The notes: a model not told the origin generated them from the sequence alone. Shown: positions 1 to 9,061, counted from the stretch's first letter. The stretch: 64,000 nucleotides of DNA from CBDCVA01 sp965222935 [NCBI: Candidatus Latescibacterota bacterium] (GCA_965222935.1 CBDCVA010000002.1:1364001-1428000); one strand, 5' to 3'. Made by a program: numbers and translations.

Positions 1-54
1 TTCACCTTCCCCTGGGATCGAGGGTAGATGCTCCCGAAGCCGCCCTCTTACAAG

Positions 55-1497
55 TCATCTGAGCAATGTGAGCTTCCTAGTCTCCACGAACGCTTCGGCC
101 TCCAGCCGATACAGGTACACGCCGCTTGCCAGGCCCTGCGCACCCCAACGCCGCTCGTGGTACCCCGCCGGAAGTGTCCCATTTGCCAGAAGGGCCACGC
201 GCTGCCCCAACAGGTCATAGACCCCCAGTTCCACGAGGCCCCTCCGTGGCAACTCGAAACCGATGGTCGTAGACGGATTGAAAGGATTAGGAGCGTTCTG
301 ACCGAGCGAGTACTCCGTCGGGGGGCTCGCGCCCTCCTCGGCGGCTCCGGTCACGACAGCGGCTTTGAACCAGTAAATCTTTCCGTCGAAGGCGCACAGG
401 TAAAGTTCGTTGTCTGCATCCACCCCGAACGAGGCGATGTTGAGAGCGGTATCTAAGATCTCGGTATTGATGGGTGCGTTGCGGCCATCGTAGTGGAGGG
501 CCCATATACTGCCGCTCACGAAGTCGGCGTAGATGTAGGCTCCGGTCAGTTCGGGCACCCGGCGTCCTCGGTACACAAAGCCGCCGGTGACGGATTGGCC
601 TAGACTGTGGGTGTAGTCCCACACGGGTTCTTCCAACCCTCTGGCATCGCAGCCCGACGGTGGGCTATAGCAGGCGTTCCCTTCCATGATGTTCCAGCCG
701 TAGTTTCCGCCCTTGTGGATAATGTCAATCTCCTCGCGGTCATTCTGGCCAACATCAGCCGCCCACAAGAGACCGGTGGCCGGATCAAAGCTGAACCGCC
801 AGGGATTCCTCAGGCCGTAGGCGTAAATTTCCTCTTGTGCATCGTCGAGGCCGATGAAAGGGTTATCCGGCGGAATGCCGTAGTTTCTACCCTCGTCGGG
901 ATGATCCACGTCGATGCGCAGGATTTTGCCTAGAAGCGTGTCACGATTCTGCCCGCTGCCTTCAGGATCTCCCGCAGAGCCGCCGTCCCCCGTCGCGATG
1001 TAAAGATAACCGTCCGGTCCGAAGGACAGTTGCCCCCCGTTGTGGTTGGAGAAAGGCTGAGCGAATTCGAGAAGGATCACTTCGCTGTCGCGATCAGCGG
1101 CATCGGGGTCGTCGGGCTTGACGCTGTAGCGGGCGATGACCGTCCGCGCTGGTCCCGAGGCCGTGTAATTGACGTAGAAGGCGCCGCTGCTCCCGAAATC
1201 CGGATGGCAGGCCAGTCCGAGCAGCCCTTCTTCGTTTCCCCGATCGTTGACCCGGTCCCGGATGTCCAAAAAGACCTCGGCCACGGGTTCAGGGCCCGAG
1301 CGATCCATCACAAAAATGCGGCCTGCCTGCTCGACGACGAAAAGCCGGTCCGTGCCATCGGGGGCATGTTGCAGGTCCACCGGACGGGTGAAAGCCAGAC
1401 CGGGCAGGGCGATCTCCAACGCAAGCTGAGCGCCAGCAACGGATGGCCCCAGGCAGGCGACGAGCAGAAAAATCGAGATGCCCAGTTTCGACTTCAT
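55..1497 (-). CDS. Exported PQQ-dependent sugar dehydrogenase (glucose/sorbosone dehydrogenase family) with C-terminal sorting domain
   Basis: The protein is about 480 residues. It has a signal peptide (MKSKLGISIFLLVACLG) and then a soluble aldose/sorbosone dehydrogenase six-bladed propeller. Family-type segments include GLLGLACHPDFG, SNHNGGQLSFGPDGYLYIATGDG, YGLRNPWRFSFDP and NYGWN. Such enzymes oxidise sugars in the periplasm or outside the cell using PQQ. The last ~85 residues are a FlgD-like/Por-secretion sorting domain containing NAPNPFNPSTTI and ending in SGVYLYRLEA, which suggests type-IX-like secretion or surface attachment. I chose the ATG at 1497 because an AGGAG lies 11 nt upstream and the signal peptide starts there; an upstream in-frame start at 1527 would add ten non-signal residues. 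The sugar substrate cannot be told from sequence. Confidence 0.85.
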   Translation of the reverse strand: MKSKLGISIFLLVACLGPSVAGAQLALEIALPGLAFTRPVDLQHAPDGTDRLFVVEQAGRIFVMDRSGPEPVAEVFLDIRDRVNDRGNEEGLLGLACHPDFGSSGAFYVNYTASGPARTVIARYSVKPDDPDAADRDSEVILLEFAQPFSNHNGGQLSFGPDGYLYIATGDGGSAGDPEGSGQNRDTLLGKILRIDVDHPDEGRNYGIPPDNPFIGLDDAQEEIYAYGLRNPWRFSFDPATGLLWAADVGQNDREEIDIIHKGGNYGWNIMEGNACYSPPSGCDARGLEEPVWDYTHSLGQSVTGGFVYRGRRVPELTGAYIYADFVSGSIWALHYDGRNAPINTEILDTALNIASFGVDADNELYLCAFDGKIYWFKAAVVTGAAEEGASPPTEYSLGQNAPNPFNPSTTIGFELPRRGLVELGVYDLLGQRVALLANGTLPAGYHERRWGAQGLASGVYLYRLEAEAFVETRKLTLLR

Positions 1498-1809
1498 GCG
1501 GAGATGATCTCCTGTCGACTCGACCAAAGGAGCCTCCTTCCTTTGCCTCTACCCTTGATCCCGTGGCCTGACTAGGTATAAAGATGAACGCCCGGAGCCA
1601 TCTTCACCTGTCCCTCTCAAGAAACAACGTTTGGGGGAAGAGGGCAATCCACGGCCTTCGCCCCCGGGCGGTATTCCGGAGATGAGCAAAGGCGCATCTG
1701 TTGGTGTGTATCGTTCTTATTGTGTAACGTGTCGGAGCCCGGCGCCGGAAAGTGCTTGGGGCGAGGTCCTGGCCCGATCGTCCGCGGCATGTTGAGAGAG
1801 GGAGAAAGG

Positions 1810-3024
1810 ATGCAGGTGGATCGAGATCGGTTCCTGGAAGAGGGCTATCTCGTCCTGCGCGGGGTCATCCTTCCGAATCTACTGGATGCTTTGCGCACGA
1901 GCTACGAAATCCTGGTCGAACGGCAGAAGCTCCTCTGGGCGTCGGAACGCCGCCCCGACGACCCGCCGGCTGGCGCATGGGAGACCCACCAACAGCCCCG
2001 ATTGCATCTCCACAACACGCCTGAGTTGATCGACCGGGAGACCGCGGCCGCGGCGGAATTCTGGGCGCACGAGAACACCCACGGCGTGAGCAGCGAGCTC
2101 ATGGGCGTCGCCGACGCCTCGCAAACGGAGATGTTCCTGATGTGTAATCCGGTGCGCGACCGCGGTCCGGCCAAATGGCACCGAGATCTCCACCCCGTCT
2201 TCACGGCCCCGCTCGAAGGCTACATCAGGGACATCGAAGAGAACGGCCCGAGTTACGTGCAATGGAACATCCCGCTATACGATAACGATGTGTTATGGGT
2301 GATACCAGGCAGTCACCTACGATTCAATACCGACGAAGAAAACCGTCGGCTTCTGGTGGATCCGAGCGCGCCACTTCTAGGTGGCGTCCAGACGCACCTC
2401 AGTGCCGGCGATGGTGTAGCGTATATCACTCCTATCCTGCATTGGGGAAGCAACTACAGCACCAGGCGGCGGCGGACGATCCACGGCGACTTCCAGAAAT
2501 CGAACTGGACCTGCTACGGGGATCTGGGTTTTACCCAGTACCTATCCCTCTCGGCGCGGGCCGCATTTGAGCGCTGGGCGAAGCGGAGCGCCCAGATGCA
2601 AGATCACACCGAGGCGGCACTGCGCGCCGCCCTCGACGGCGACGGCGATGCGTACCGGAAGCAGCTTGAAAAGCTCCACCCGGGCGTCGGTGAAAGCGGA
2701 AAGAGGCTCATGACGGTCTTGATCTCCAAAGCGGCTCGTCGCATTCACCTCTTGAAACATCCGGGTCTCAACGACGTACCCGAAGATTCCCGCCGCCGGG
2801 CGATGCGCCCGAGCCCGACCACCCTGCATTGGGGACCACAATTCGCCGATCGCTTCTCGCGGCCGGAGTCCGAGACGCTATGGGGGCGGTTCCAGGCGCT
2901 CGACGCCATGCTGCAGAAGGACGATGAGCAGTTCCACCCGGGCTTTCAGCGAGGACCGATGCGTTACATTTTCAACGAAATGCCCGCGAATTTCGATCTC
3001 GACGCCTTCATCACAGGCTGGTAG
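1810..3024 (+). CDS. Phytanoyl-CoA dioxygenase (PhyH) family protein
   Basis: This is a 404-residue Fe(II)/2-oxoglutarate-dependent oxygenase of the PhyH family. The iron facial triad is visible as H124-x-D126 (KWHRDLHP) and a distal His at about 211 (PILHWGSNYS), followed by an Arg-rich stretch (RRRRTIHGDF) that could bind 2-oxoglutarate. The N-terminus has the usual 'F.EEGYLVLRGV' opening. The ATG at 1810 has a purine-rich GGAGAAAGG just upstream; an earlier in-frame ATG at 1720 would add 30 residues unlike the family. It lies 48 nt upstream of an aldolase gene on the same strand, so the two may act in one small-molecule catabolic route. The substrate is unknown, as is usual for PhyH paralogs. 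Confidence 0.85.
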   Translation: MQVDRDRFLEEGYLVLRGVILPNLLDALRTSYEILVERQKLLWASERRPDDPPAGAWETHQQPRLHLHNTPELIDRETAAAAEFWAHENTHGVSSELMGVADASQTEMFLMCNPVRDRGPAKWHRDLHPVFTAPLEGYIRDIEENGPSYVQWNIPLYDNDVLWVIPGSHLRFNTDEENRRLLVDPSAPLLGGVQTHLSAGDGVAYITPILHWGSNYSTRRRRTIHGDFQKSNWTCYGDLGFTQYLSLSARAAFERWAKRSAQMQDHTEAALRAALDGDGDAYRKQLEKLHPGVGESGKRLMTVLISKAARRIHLLKHPGLNDVPEDSRRRAMRPSPTTLHWGPQFADRFSRPESETLWGRFQALDAMLQKDDEQFHPGFQRGPMRYIFNEMPANFDLDAFITGW

Positions 3025-3072
3025 ACGACAACATGCTCTATCGCCCCGCGCTTAGTCGAGGAGATGCAAACT

Positions 3073-3831
3073 ATGGTTGATCGCCTGGGTCAACTGCTGA
3101 GCGAGCATGAACGTCTGTACGGCGTGATCTGCCGCGACGCCACGCTCACCGACATCGAGCTGATGGCGCAGGCCGGTTACCACGCCGCCTGGCTCGACCT
3201 AGAGCACAGTCCACTCTCAACGCCCGAAGCGATTCGCCTGGGTCGATCGATCGCCCACCTGGGCATGGTCCCGCTGGTGCGCATACCCGAACTGTCTCGC
3301 ACGCACGTGCAGATTCTCCTCGACGGCGGGATTCAGATCGTGGTGCTGCCCGATGTGAGGGACGTCGAACAGGCCAGAGAATTCGTCCAGTTGGGCAAGT
3401 ATCCGCCGCTTGGCCGGCGCGGCGTCTCCACCTCCACTGCCGGCGCCGGCTTCACCCTCGGCGCGGACCCGCAGCGGACGCTACGGGAAGCCGACGCCGC
3501 AACGCACCTGATGGTCATGTTCGAAAGCGACGAAGGATACGAAGCGCTGGACGCGATTCTCGAGGTCGAAGGCATCGACATGGTGACCGTGGGAGCCAAT
3601 GACTGGGCAACCAGCCTGGAGCTCTTCGGCGATGAGGCGAAGGCGCATCTTGCCCCGAAGATCGAGCGCGTGTTCACCGCCGCATCCCGAGCGGGTAAGA
3701 TCATCTCTTTCGGAGCATCCAGTCCTCAAGAGGCCAGTTACTACTACAGCTTGGGAGTGCGTGTGTTTTTCATGGGCGTGGACATAGCCATCAAACGCAA
3801 GGGCCTGACCGACGCGCTCGCCGGCTTTTGA
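3073..3831 (+). CDS. HpcH/HpaI aldolase / citrate lyase family protein
   Basis: The product is about 252 residues with a class II pyruvate-type aldolase TIM barrel. Family motifs are present: AAWLDLEHSP near the N-terminus, RIPEL, LLDGGIQIVVLPDV, the metal-ligand Glu in MVMFESDEG, and the metal-ligand Asp in VGANDWATSLEL. Relatives split 2-keto-3-deoxy sugar acids or hydroxy-heptanedioate into pyruvate and an aldehyde in the cytoplasm. GAGGAG at 3058-3063 gives normal spacing to the ATG at 3073, so I prefer it to the ATG at 3064, which abuts the ribosome site. It follows the PhyH gene and is probably co-transcribed. The exact substrate is not assignable. Confidence 0.85.
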   Translation: MVDRLGQLLSEHERLYGVICRDATLTDIELMAQAGYHAAWLDLEHSPLSTPEAIRLGRSIAHLGMVPLVRIPELSRTHVQILLDGGIQIVVLPDVRDVEQAREFVQLGKYPPLGRRGVSTSTAGAGFTLGADPQRTLREADAATHLMVMFESDEGYEALDAILEVEGIDMVTVGANDWATSLELFGDEAKAHLAPKIERVFTAASRAGKIISFGASSPQEASYYYSLGVRVFFMGVDIAIKRKGLTDALAGF

Positions 3832-3904
3832 GAATTTCAGCACGGGCGATCTAAGCGGTAAGCGCGGAAAGTCTACGTCACCATCGGTTGAGACTGCGCC
3901 GCGC

Positions 3905-3950
3905 GGCTTGAAAAGCAAAAGGGCGCCCGACCCGCCTCGGTCGAGCGCCC
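3905..3950 (-). terminator. Rho-independent terminator after the rhodanese-MoeB gene
   Basis: GGGCGC (3921-3926) pairs with GCGCCC (3945-3950), and inside it CGACC (3928-3932) pairs with GGTCG (3939-3943). Read on the minus strand, the stem is followed by TTTTGCTTTT. It lies between two convergent genes and would end transcription of the minus-strand gene. Confidence 0.75.
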
Positions 3951-3975
3951 GCCCATCCAGATTGACGGGATCAGC

Positions 3976-5181
3976 CTACGCGGCGACCGCCTCGGCCTCC
4001 TGCTCCTGCGCTTCACCGACATGCGCCGAGCAGAACCACTCATAGTCGATGAAACCGGGGAACTCGACGCCGTCAGCGCAGTAGCGGCATCCGGGGTCGC
4101 GTTCGAGCCTGAGCTCGGTGAAGCTGGCCTCCAGCGCATCGTAAACCAAGAGCCTGCCGACCAATAGGTCGCCCTTACTCAGGAGAATCTTGATGACCTC
4201 GATGGCTTCGAGCACGCCGATGACACCCGGAAGCACCCCCAGCACACCCGCCTCAGCGCAAGAGGGCGCCAGTTCGGGCGGCGGCGGCTCCGGATACAAG
4301 CAGCGGTAGCACGGCCCCACCCCCGGCCAGAAGATGGTGGCCTGACCGTCGAAGCGAAAGATGCTGCCATGGACGTTGGGCTTTTTCAGGTACACGCAGG
4401 CGTCATTGACCAGATACCGCGTGGGAAAGTTGTCCGAGCCGTCCACGATCACGTCGTAGTCTCCGAAGATGTCCACGACGTTACTGCTGTCGAGGTGGAC
4501 GTCGTACGTGTTGATCGTAATGCCCGGGTTGATGTCCAGAAGTGTCTTCCGGGCCGATTCGGTCTTAAGCATCCCCACGCGGCTGGTTGGGTGAAGGATC
4601 TGCCGCTGGAGGTTCGTCTCGTCCACGACGTCGAAGTCCACGATCCCCAACGTCCCCACACCCGCCGCGGCCAGGTACTGCGCCGCCGGGCAGCCTAGTC
4701 CGCCCGCTCCCACGAGCAGCACCTTGCCATCCAATAGCTTGAGCTGACCCTCTTCGCCCACCTCGGGGATGGAGAGGTGGCGCGCGTAGCGCATCCGGTC
4801 GTGGTCGCTCAAGACGCGCGGCTTCTCGAACGGCAACCCCTGGTTCTTCCACCGCCCGAAGCCACCCTCCATCGAGCTGACGTTGGTATAGCCCATGTTC
4901 CGCAGGCTCTCCTCGGCGAAGAGCGAGCGCACCCCGCCCGCGCAGTAGGCGATGACGGGCTTGTCCCGGTCGGGGATCGCGTCCTCTACCCGGAGCTCGA
5001 GGAAGCCGCGCGGGATGTGGATCGCGCCGGGCACGTGGCCCTCGTTCCACTCGTTCTGCTCCCGAACGTCCAGTAGCACGACGTCTTTGGCCCTCTCGCG
5101 GATCGCGTTCGCCTCTTCGACGGTCACCTCCGCTAGCTCCCGCCTCAGGCGAGCAAGCATGTCCTGGTATGTTTCAGCCAT
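3976..5181 (-). CDS. Rhodanese-MoeB/ThiF fusion: E1-like adenylyltransferase for sulfur carrier proteins
   Basis: The protein is 401 residues. Residues ~20-115 are a rhodanese domain with the active-site Cys80 in VIAYCAGGVRS. Residues ~125-385 are an E1-like MoeB/ThiF domain with the nucleotide loop GAGGLG at 158-163, a DETNLQRQ segment, and zinc CxxC pairs (CYRC and CRYC). Such proteins adenylate the C-terminal Gly-Gly of MoaD/ThiS-like carriers and pass sulfur to them. In the common MoeZ/MOCS3 type the rhodanese follows the E1 domain; here it comes first. The likely client in this window is the MoaD-like protein at 37812-38078. The gene stands alone, with a terminator directly downstream. 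Confidence 0.9.
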   Translation of the reverse strand: MAETYQDMLARLRRELAEVTVEEANAIRERAKDVVLLDVREQNEWNEGHVPGAIHIPRGFLELRVEDAIPDRDKPVIAYCAGGVRSLFAEESLRNMGYTNVSSMEGGFGRWKNQGLPFEKPRVLSDHDRMRYARHLSIPEVGEEGQLKLLDGKVLLVGAGGLGCPAAQYLAAAGVGTLGIVDFDVVDETNLQRQILHPTSRVGMLKTESARKTLLDINPGITINTYDVHLDSSNVVDIFGDYDVIVDGSDNFPTRYLVNDACVYLKKPNVHGSIFRFDGQATIFWPGVGPCYRCLYPEPPPPELAPSCAEAGVLGVLPGVIGVLEAIEVIKILLSKGDLLVGRLLVYDALEASFTELRLERDPGCRYCADGVEFPGFIDYEWFCSAHVGEAQEQEAEAVAA

Positions 5182-5455
5182 CAGATCTTATCCTCACTCC
5201 GCTTCCGCTAGGCACGTCCGACGGATCACCTACCCATCAAGGTTAACAGCTTCCTCTCCACAAAACCCCACACGTAATCTATCTACGATAACGTCGAGCG
5301 CAAATAATCATGGCACGGTCGTGCCGAGTTTTGCCGTCAGGTGCCTTACGGGCCAGGGAGTTGCGTTTGCTCCGCGCCATCGTGGGCCTCCGCGGCATCG
5401 GCGGCTTTCGCTTCATCTGGGCCTAGTGCCCTATATTAGATGAAGTTTCGAGGGG

Positions 5456-5812
5456 ATGATGGAAGGCTCACAAGAGGGAATCACGGTCCGCCCTGGGGAA
5501 GTGCCTGGGACCGTGGTCGTTGAGGGCGGCTTGCATAAGGCCAACGCGGCATCGTTCGCCAAACGCCTCGCTGCCCTGACCGGTACCACCCCCGCGCTCC
5601 TGACGTTGGAACTGCGGGACCTGGAAGTGCTCGACGGCGTCAGCCTTGCCGCGATGGTGAACGCCATCCGCGCGCTATCAGCGAAGGGTCACCGCGTGCG
5701 CCTGGTCGGTGCGCCGCAGCTATTGGGCCATAACCTTTACCGCGTCGGCATGCTCACGGGAACGCACGCCATCGAACTGGTGAGCATGCGCGAGGAAGAG
5801 CCGTATGGGTAG
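5456..5812 (+). CDS. STAS-domain protein, anti-sigma-factor-antagonist-like
   Basis: A 118-residue single STAS domain. The fold pattern is seen in TVVVEGGL, LLTLELRDLEVLDGVSLAAMV and HRVRLVGAPQLLGHNL. The usual phosphorylation-loop sequence D-S-S-G reads D-G-V-S here, so the normal phospho-acceptor Ser position is occupied by Val. It may therefore not follow the classical SpoIIAA phosphorylation switch. GAGGGG lies just before the paired ATG codons at 5456 and 5459. No anti-sigma kinase gene is adjacent; a convergent receiver-like gene follows. It could also be part of a stressosome or a transporter-regulating STAS protein. Confidence 0.75.
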   Translation: MMEGSQEGITVRPGEVPGTVVVEGGLHKANAASFAKRLAALTGTTPALLTLELRDLEVLDGVSLAAMVNAIRALSAKGHRVRLVGAPQLLGHNLYRVGMLTGTHAIELVSMREEEPYG

Positions 5813-5942
5813 CAGAGCATGACTTGGATTCCCGTCTTTCCCAAGATAGCCGTAGCGAGGCCAGAAGTTCATCCCTCAGCACCAACCTGCCCCTGCCAAT
5901 CGTATCGCAGTCGCGCTTGCTTGCGCATACAAGAACGACTAG

Positions 5943-6311
5943 TTAGTCCAGCACCTCCCCCAACGCCTCCCGCAACCGATTGAAGGCCGTCTTGCCAACG
6001 ATGGCGTCCGCGCCCTGGCGGGTGTAGCGATCGCGCTGTTCGGGCGTGGTATCACCGGCCAGGAGCACGATCGAGAACTCGGCCCCCCGCTCGCGCAGCT
6101 CCTGCATCAACGCATCTCCGGTCACCGGTTCCATGTCCAAGGCCAGGATCAGGGCGTCGGGCGGGGACTGAGTGGCTCGCTCCAGCGCATCGAACGGGGC
6201 AGTCGTCGTCTCGACCTCGTACCCCCAGCCCGAGAGCATGGGACGGTAGATTTCGAGCATCGCGTCGTTACTGTCCACCAGCAGGACCGAGCGGCTCATC
6301 TCATCGGCCAT
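5943..6311 (-). CDS. CheY-like receiver-domain protein, degenerate phospho-site
   Basis: A 122-residue stand-alone receiver domain. It opens with SVLLVDSND (one acidic residue of the usual DD pair kept) and ends with GADAIVGKTAF, which keeps the conserved Lys. Aligned at PDALILALDMEP, the phospho-acceptor Asp position appears to hold Leu, with an Asp one residue later. The Thr/Ser position is Ala (VLLAG). Phosphorylation may be lost or shifted, as in pseudo-receivers. GGAGGAG precedes the ATG at 6311. It lies 33 nt downstream of an exported-protein gene on the same strand; no kinase is nearby. Confidence 0.75.
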   Translation of the reverse strand: MADEMSRSVLLVDSNDAMLEIYRPMLSGWGYEVETTTAPFDALERATQSPPDALILALDMEPVTGDALMQELRERGAEFSIVLLAGDTTPEQRDRYTRQGADAIVGKTAFNRLREALGEVLD

Positions 6312-6344
6312 CGCAATCTCCTCCGAGAGGCTAACTTTGGGACC

Positions 6345-7073
6345 TTATCGGCTCCCCGATTCTTCACTCGGATACGCCCGGCCTTCGATCACGGCCCGGA
6401 CCAGCTCCAGCGTGCCACTTGTCCCCGACTGATGCACAGCGCCGATCTCGGGCGCCAGCAGGTGGACGGCCATGAACTGAAGCCGGGCCGGGCCGCCTGC
6501 GGGAAGCGGAATCTCGAGGCCGAAGGCGTCCTCCTCACGGATGATCTCGGTGAAATCGCCCGCGGGAACAGTCACCGGCGCCGCGAAGGTGAAGACGCTC
6601 ACAAGCCGAAGCGCCCCCCTGACCGGCGGCTCGTCGGGGTCGGTGCGGGCTGCCTCCACGACGACCGTCTGCTCGAAGGGGACGCCCTCGCGTACCCAGT
6701 CCGGCGCGCCAACGGGAACGGCGAACGTAAGCACCCCGCTCAGGCCATGCCCCGAGAGCGCCCCGCCCCAGTCCATCCCGTAGAGGAAACCGTCCTTGAC
6801 GTACACCTTGATGCCGCCGGCCTGCTCCACCACGTGGGCGGTCTCATCACCCACCTGTGTCGTCCCAGCCCACGCGGTCGTGAAGCCGCCCGTCCACTCC
6901 TTGCGATAGGTGGAATCCACGACTTCCACGTAGGGGACGAGGTTGATCTTGACGGGTCCCGGTTCGGGCTCGAAGCTCGTGACCGGCGCCGCTCTGCCCG
7001 CCGTTGCAAGAGCCAGAACGGCCGGGATGAGCCCGGGAAGCAGGCCCGCTCGCAGTGCTGAACTTCCCCGCAT
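6345..7073 (-). CDS. Exported protein of unknown function
   Basis: About 242 residues, beginning with a signal peptide (basic MRGSS, then a hydrophobic stretch to LATAGRAAPV). The rest looks like a beta-rich periplasmic domain with no motif I recognise. The start is the ATG at 7073; the TTG immediately before it (7076) is less likely. The gene begins 5 nt after the stop of the gamma-glutamyltranspeptidase gene on the same strand, so the two are almost certainly co-transcribed and may share an envelope role. I cannot assign a function. Confidence 0.7.
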   Translation of the reverse strand: MRGSSALRAGLLPGLIPAVLALATAGRAAPVTSFEPEPGPVKINLVPYVEVVDSTYRKEWTGGFTTAWAGTTQVGDETAHVVEQAGGIKVYVKDGFLYGMDWGGALSGHGLSGVLTFAVPVGAPDWVREGVPFEQTVVVEAARTDPDEPPVRGALRLVSVFTFAAPVTVPAGDFTEIIREEDAFGLEIPLPAGGPARLQFMAVHLLAPEIGAVHQSGTSGTLELVRAVIEGRAYPSEESGSR

Positions 7074-7078
7074 CAACC

Positions 7079-8806
7079 CTACCAGCCCGCAGCATAGGCC
7101 ATCTGCGAGCGGGGCGAGGCGGCCGCTGCGATGACACCGTCGGGCTCCCGGCGAATGGTTAGCACGCGCCCTCCGCTCCAGGCGCCGTGGATGGCGACCC
7201 TATGGCCCCGTGCCTCCAGCTCGGCGCGGACCCCCTCGGAGAGGCGCGCCTCGACAACGACACCACCCGGATGGGCGTCCCGGGGGTAAAAGGACTGCGG
7301 GAAGTGGCGGCTGTACACGTTCGGGGCGTCGATGGCCTCCTGTAGATCCATCCCGAACTCCACGACGTTCAGGAAGAACTGGAGTGTCCACTGGTCCTGG
7401 CGATCGCCGCCGGGAGTACCGAAGACCATGTGCGGCGCGCCGTCTTTGAGGACAAGCGAGGGCGTGAGCGTCGTGCGCGGGCGCTTGCCGGGCATGAGCG
7501 CGTTAGGGTGCTCGGGGTTGACGCTGAACATCTGACCGCGCGTCCCGAGCGGAAAGCCCAGTCCGGGCACAACGGGCGAGGCGCTGAACCATCCACCCGA
7601 AGGCGTCGCCGCCATCATGTTGCCCTCAGCGTCGATGGCGTCGCAGTGAGTCGTATCGTGGCCCCAATTCCCACGCTCGGCGGCCTCGACCAACGAAATC
7701 GGCTCCGCATCACCCGGCAGAAGCTCCAGCGAGGCGCGCGCCATGTCTACCAACTCGCGGCGGCGCGCGGCGTACTCGCGCGAGAGCAGCCGCTCCAAGG
7801 GGACCTCGACGAAGGCCGGGTCGCCGTAGTACTGCTCGCGGTCGGCGAAAGCAAGCTTGGTGGTCTCCAGGTAGACGTGCAGGTAGTCCGCCGTGTTGTG
7901 GCCCAGGCTCGGCAGGTCATAGCCCTCTAAAAGCCGCAGATGCTGGAGAAACACAGGGCCCTGACACCAAGGCGGGCACTTGTGGACGACCAGGCCCTTG
8001 TAGTCGATGCTGACCGGCTCCTCGATCCGCGTCTCGTAGTCAGCGAGGTCCTCGGCCGTCAAGAAGCCGGAAGACTCCCGGCCGGTGACGTCGCGCACCT
8101 TCGCCGTCCGGCAGAACTCACCGATCCGTTCTGAGACGAAGCCGCGATAGAACACCCCGCGCGCGCGGCGGATGCCTTCTATGCGGTCGCGAGTCTTCTC
8201 GCTCTCGGCGACGACCCTGCCGAAGGTCTCGGCCCATTCCTCCATCGCCAACCGCTCGCCCACCTCCGGAACACGCCCGCCGGGTAGGAAGACCGCAGCC
8301 GAAGAAGGCCACTCGTCGCGGAAGCGGGCGGCCACCCCCTCAATGGACGCACGCAGATTCGGATAGACCCCGAATCCATCGCGCGCGAGCTCCAGTGCGG
8401 GGGCCATAACGTCGACGAAACGCCGGGTACCAAAGTGCTCCAACGCGGTAGTCCAGGCTCCGAACGAGGCGGGGACCGTCGCGGGCAGGAGGCCATCGCC
8501 GGGGATGATGTCGATGCCCTGCTCGCGGAACCAGCCGATGCTGGCCGCCTCCGGGGCCGTGCCCTGGCCGCTGATCGCGACGGTGCGGCCTGACTTGGCG
8601 TGGTGGATCAGAATGGGGACCTCGCCGCCGATCCCGTTGGACTGCGGTTCGAGCACGTTCAGCGCCAGGCCAGCCGCCACGGCTGCGTCAACGGCGTTGC
8701 CACCTTCGACGAGCTGGCGGAACCCCGCGCTGGCGGCAAGGTAGTGCCCCGCCGTGACCATCCCGTGCGTACCCAGAAGAACCGGGCGCGTCGTGAACGA
8801 AGACAT
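7079..8806 (-). CDS. ggt: Gamma-glutamyltranspeptidase family protein
   Basis: A 575-residue Ntn-hydrolase of the GGT family, usually autocleaved into two subunits. The predicted nucleophile is Thr385 in GHDTTHCDAIDAEGN, which would become the N-terminus of the small subunit. Other family landmarks are the N-terminal GGNAVDAAVAAGLALNVLEP, the oxyanion/substrate segment GKRPRTTLTPSLV, and FGTPGGDRQDQW. The family hydrolyses or transfers gamma-glutamyl groups (glutathione and related amides), normally outside the cytoplasm, but no clear signal peptide is seen. AAGGAT precedes the ATG at 8806. The next gene encodes an exported protein of unknown function. Some members act on other amides such as cephalosporin side chains. 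Confidence 0.9.
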   Translation of the reverse strand: MSSFTTRPVLLGTHGMVTAGHYLAASAGFRQLVEGGNAVDAAVAAGLALNVLEPQSNGIGGEVPILIHHAKSGRTVAISGQGTAPEAASIGWFREQGIDIIPGDGLLPATVPASFGAWTTALEHFGTRRFVDVMAPALELARDGFGVYPNLRASIEGVAARFRDEWPSSAAVFLPGGRVPEVGERLAMEEWAETFGRVVAESEKTRDRIEGIRRARGVFYRGFVSERIGEFCRTAKVRDVTGRESSGFLTAEDLADYETRIEEPVSIDYKGLVVHKCPPWCQGPVFLQHLRLLEGYDLPSLGHNTADYLHVYLETTKLAFADREQYYGDPAFVEVPLERLLSREYAARRRELVDMARASLELLPGDAEPISLVEAAERGNWGHDTTHCDAIDAEGNMMAATPSGGWFSASPVVPGLGFPLGTRGQMFSVNPEHPNALMPGKRPRTTLTPSLVLKDGAPHMVFGTPGGDRQDQWTLQFFLNVVEFGMDLQEAIDAPNVYSRHFPQSFYPRDAHPGGVVVEARLSEGVRAELEARGHRVAIHGAWSGGRVLTIRREPDGVIAAAASPRSQMAYAAGW

Positions 8807-8929
8807 TGAGCTATCCTTGGCGAAGTTCTACGGCTTCACATGAGCCAGAGGGCGCTTTTCAAGACAACACGAGCGTAGGGTACGGCGGCGGCGGACACGC
8901 CGCAAGTGACGAGTGAGGGTGCAACCCGC

Positions 8930-8958
8930 TTGACAGCCGCCCCAGCACAACGTAGCTT
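8930..8958 (+). promoter_or_regulatory. Sigma70-type promoter of the pyr operon
   Basis: TTGACA at 8930-8935 and TAGCTT at 8953-8958 are 17 bp apart. The expected start site near 8965 lies upstream of the PyrR hairpin and attenuator. Confidence 0.7.
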
Positions 8959-8993
8959 GACGAGCAGCCGGCGAGCGAGATGCCGGTTCCAAG

Positions 8994-9034
8994 GCGCCTT
9001 TTAAGTGCGGCCCCGCGAGACCGCAAAAGGACGC
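8994..9034 (+). promoter_or_regulatory. PyrR-binding RNA hairpin (anti-antiterminator) in the pyr leader
   Basis: The lower stem is GCG-CCTTTT (8994-9002) paired with AAAAGG-a-CGC (9025-9034). A purine-rich bulge AAGT (9003-9006) sits on the 5' side. The upper stem GCGGCC/GACCGC (9007-9012/9019-9024, one C-A mismatch) closes the hexaloop CCGCGA. This matches the known PyrR target, whose core is CCnGnGAG. GTGCG at 9005-9009 equals the 3' strand of the downstream terminator, so it can pair with CGCAC at 9067-9071 as an antiterminator. PyrR with UMP would hold the hairpin and allow termination. Confidence 0.85.
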
Positions 9035-9061
9035 AGGTGAGCATAGCCCGAAAGCGACATT

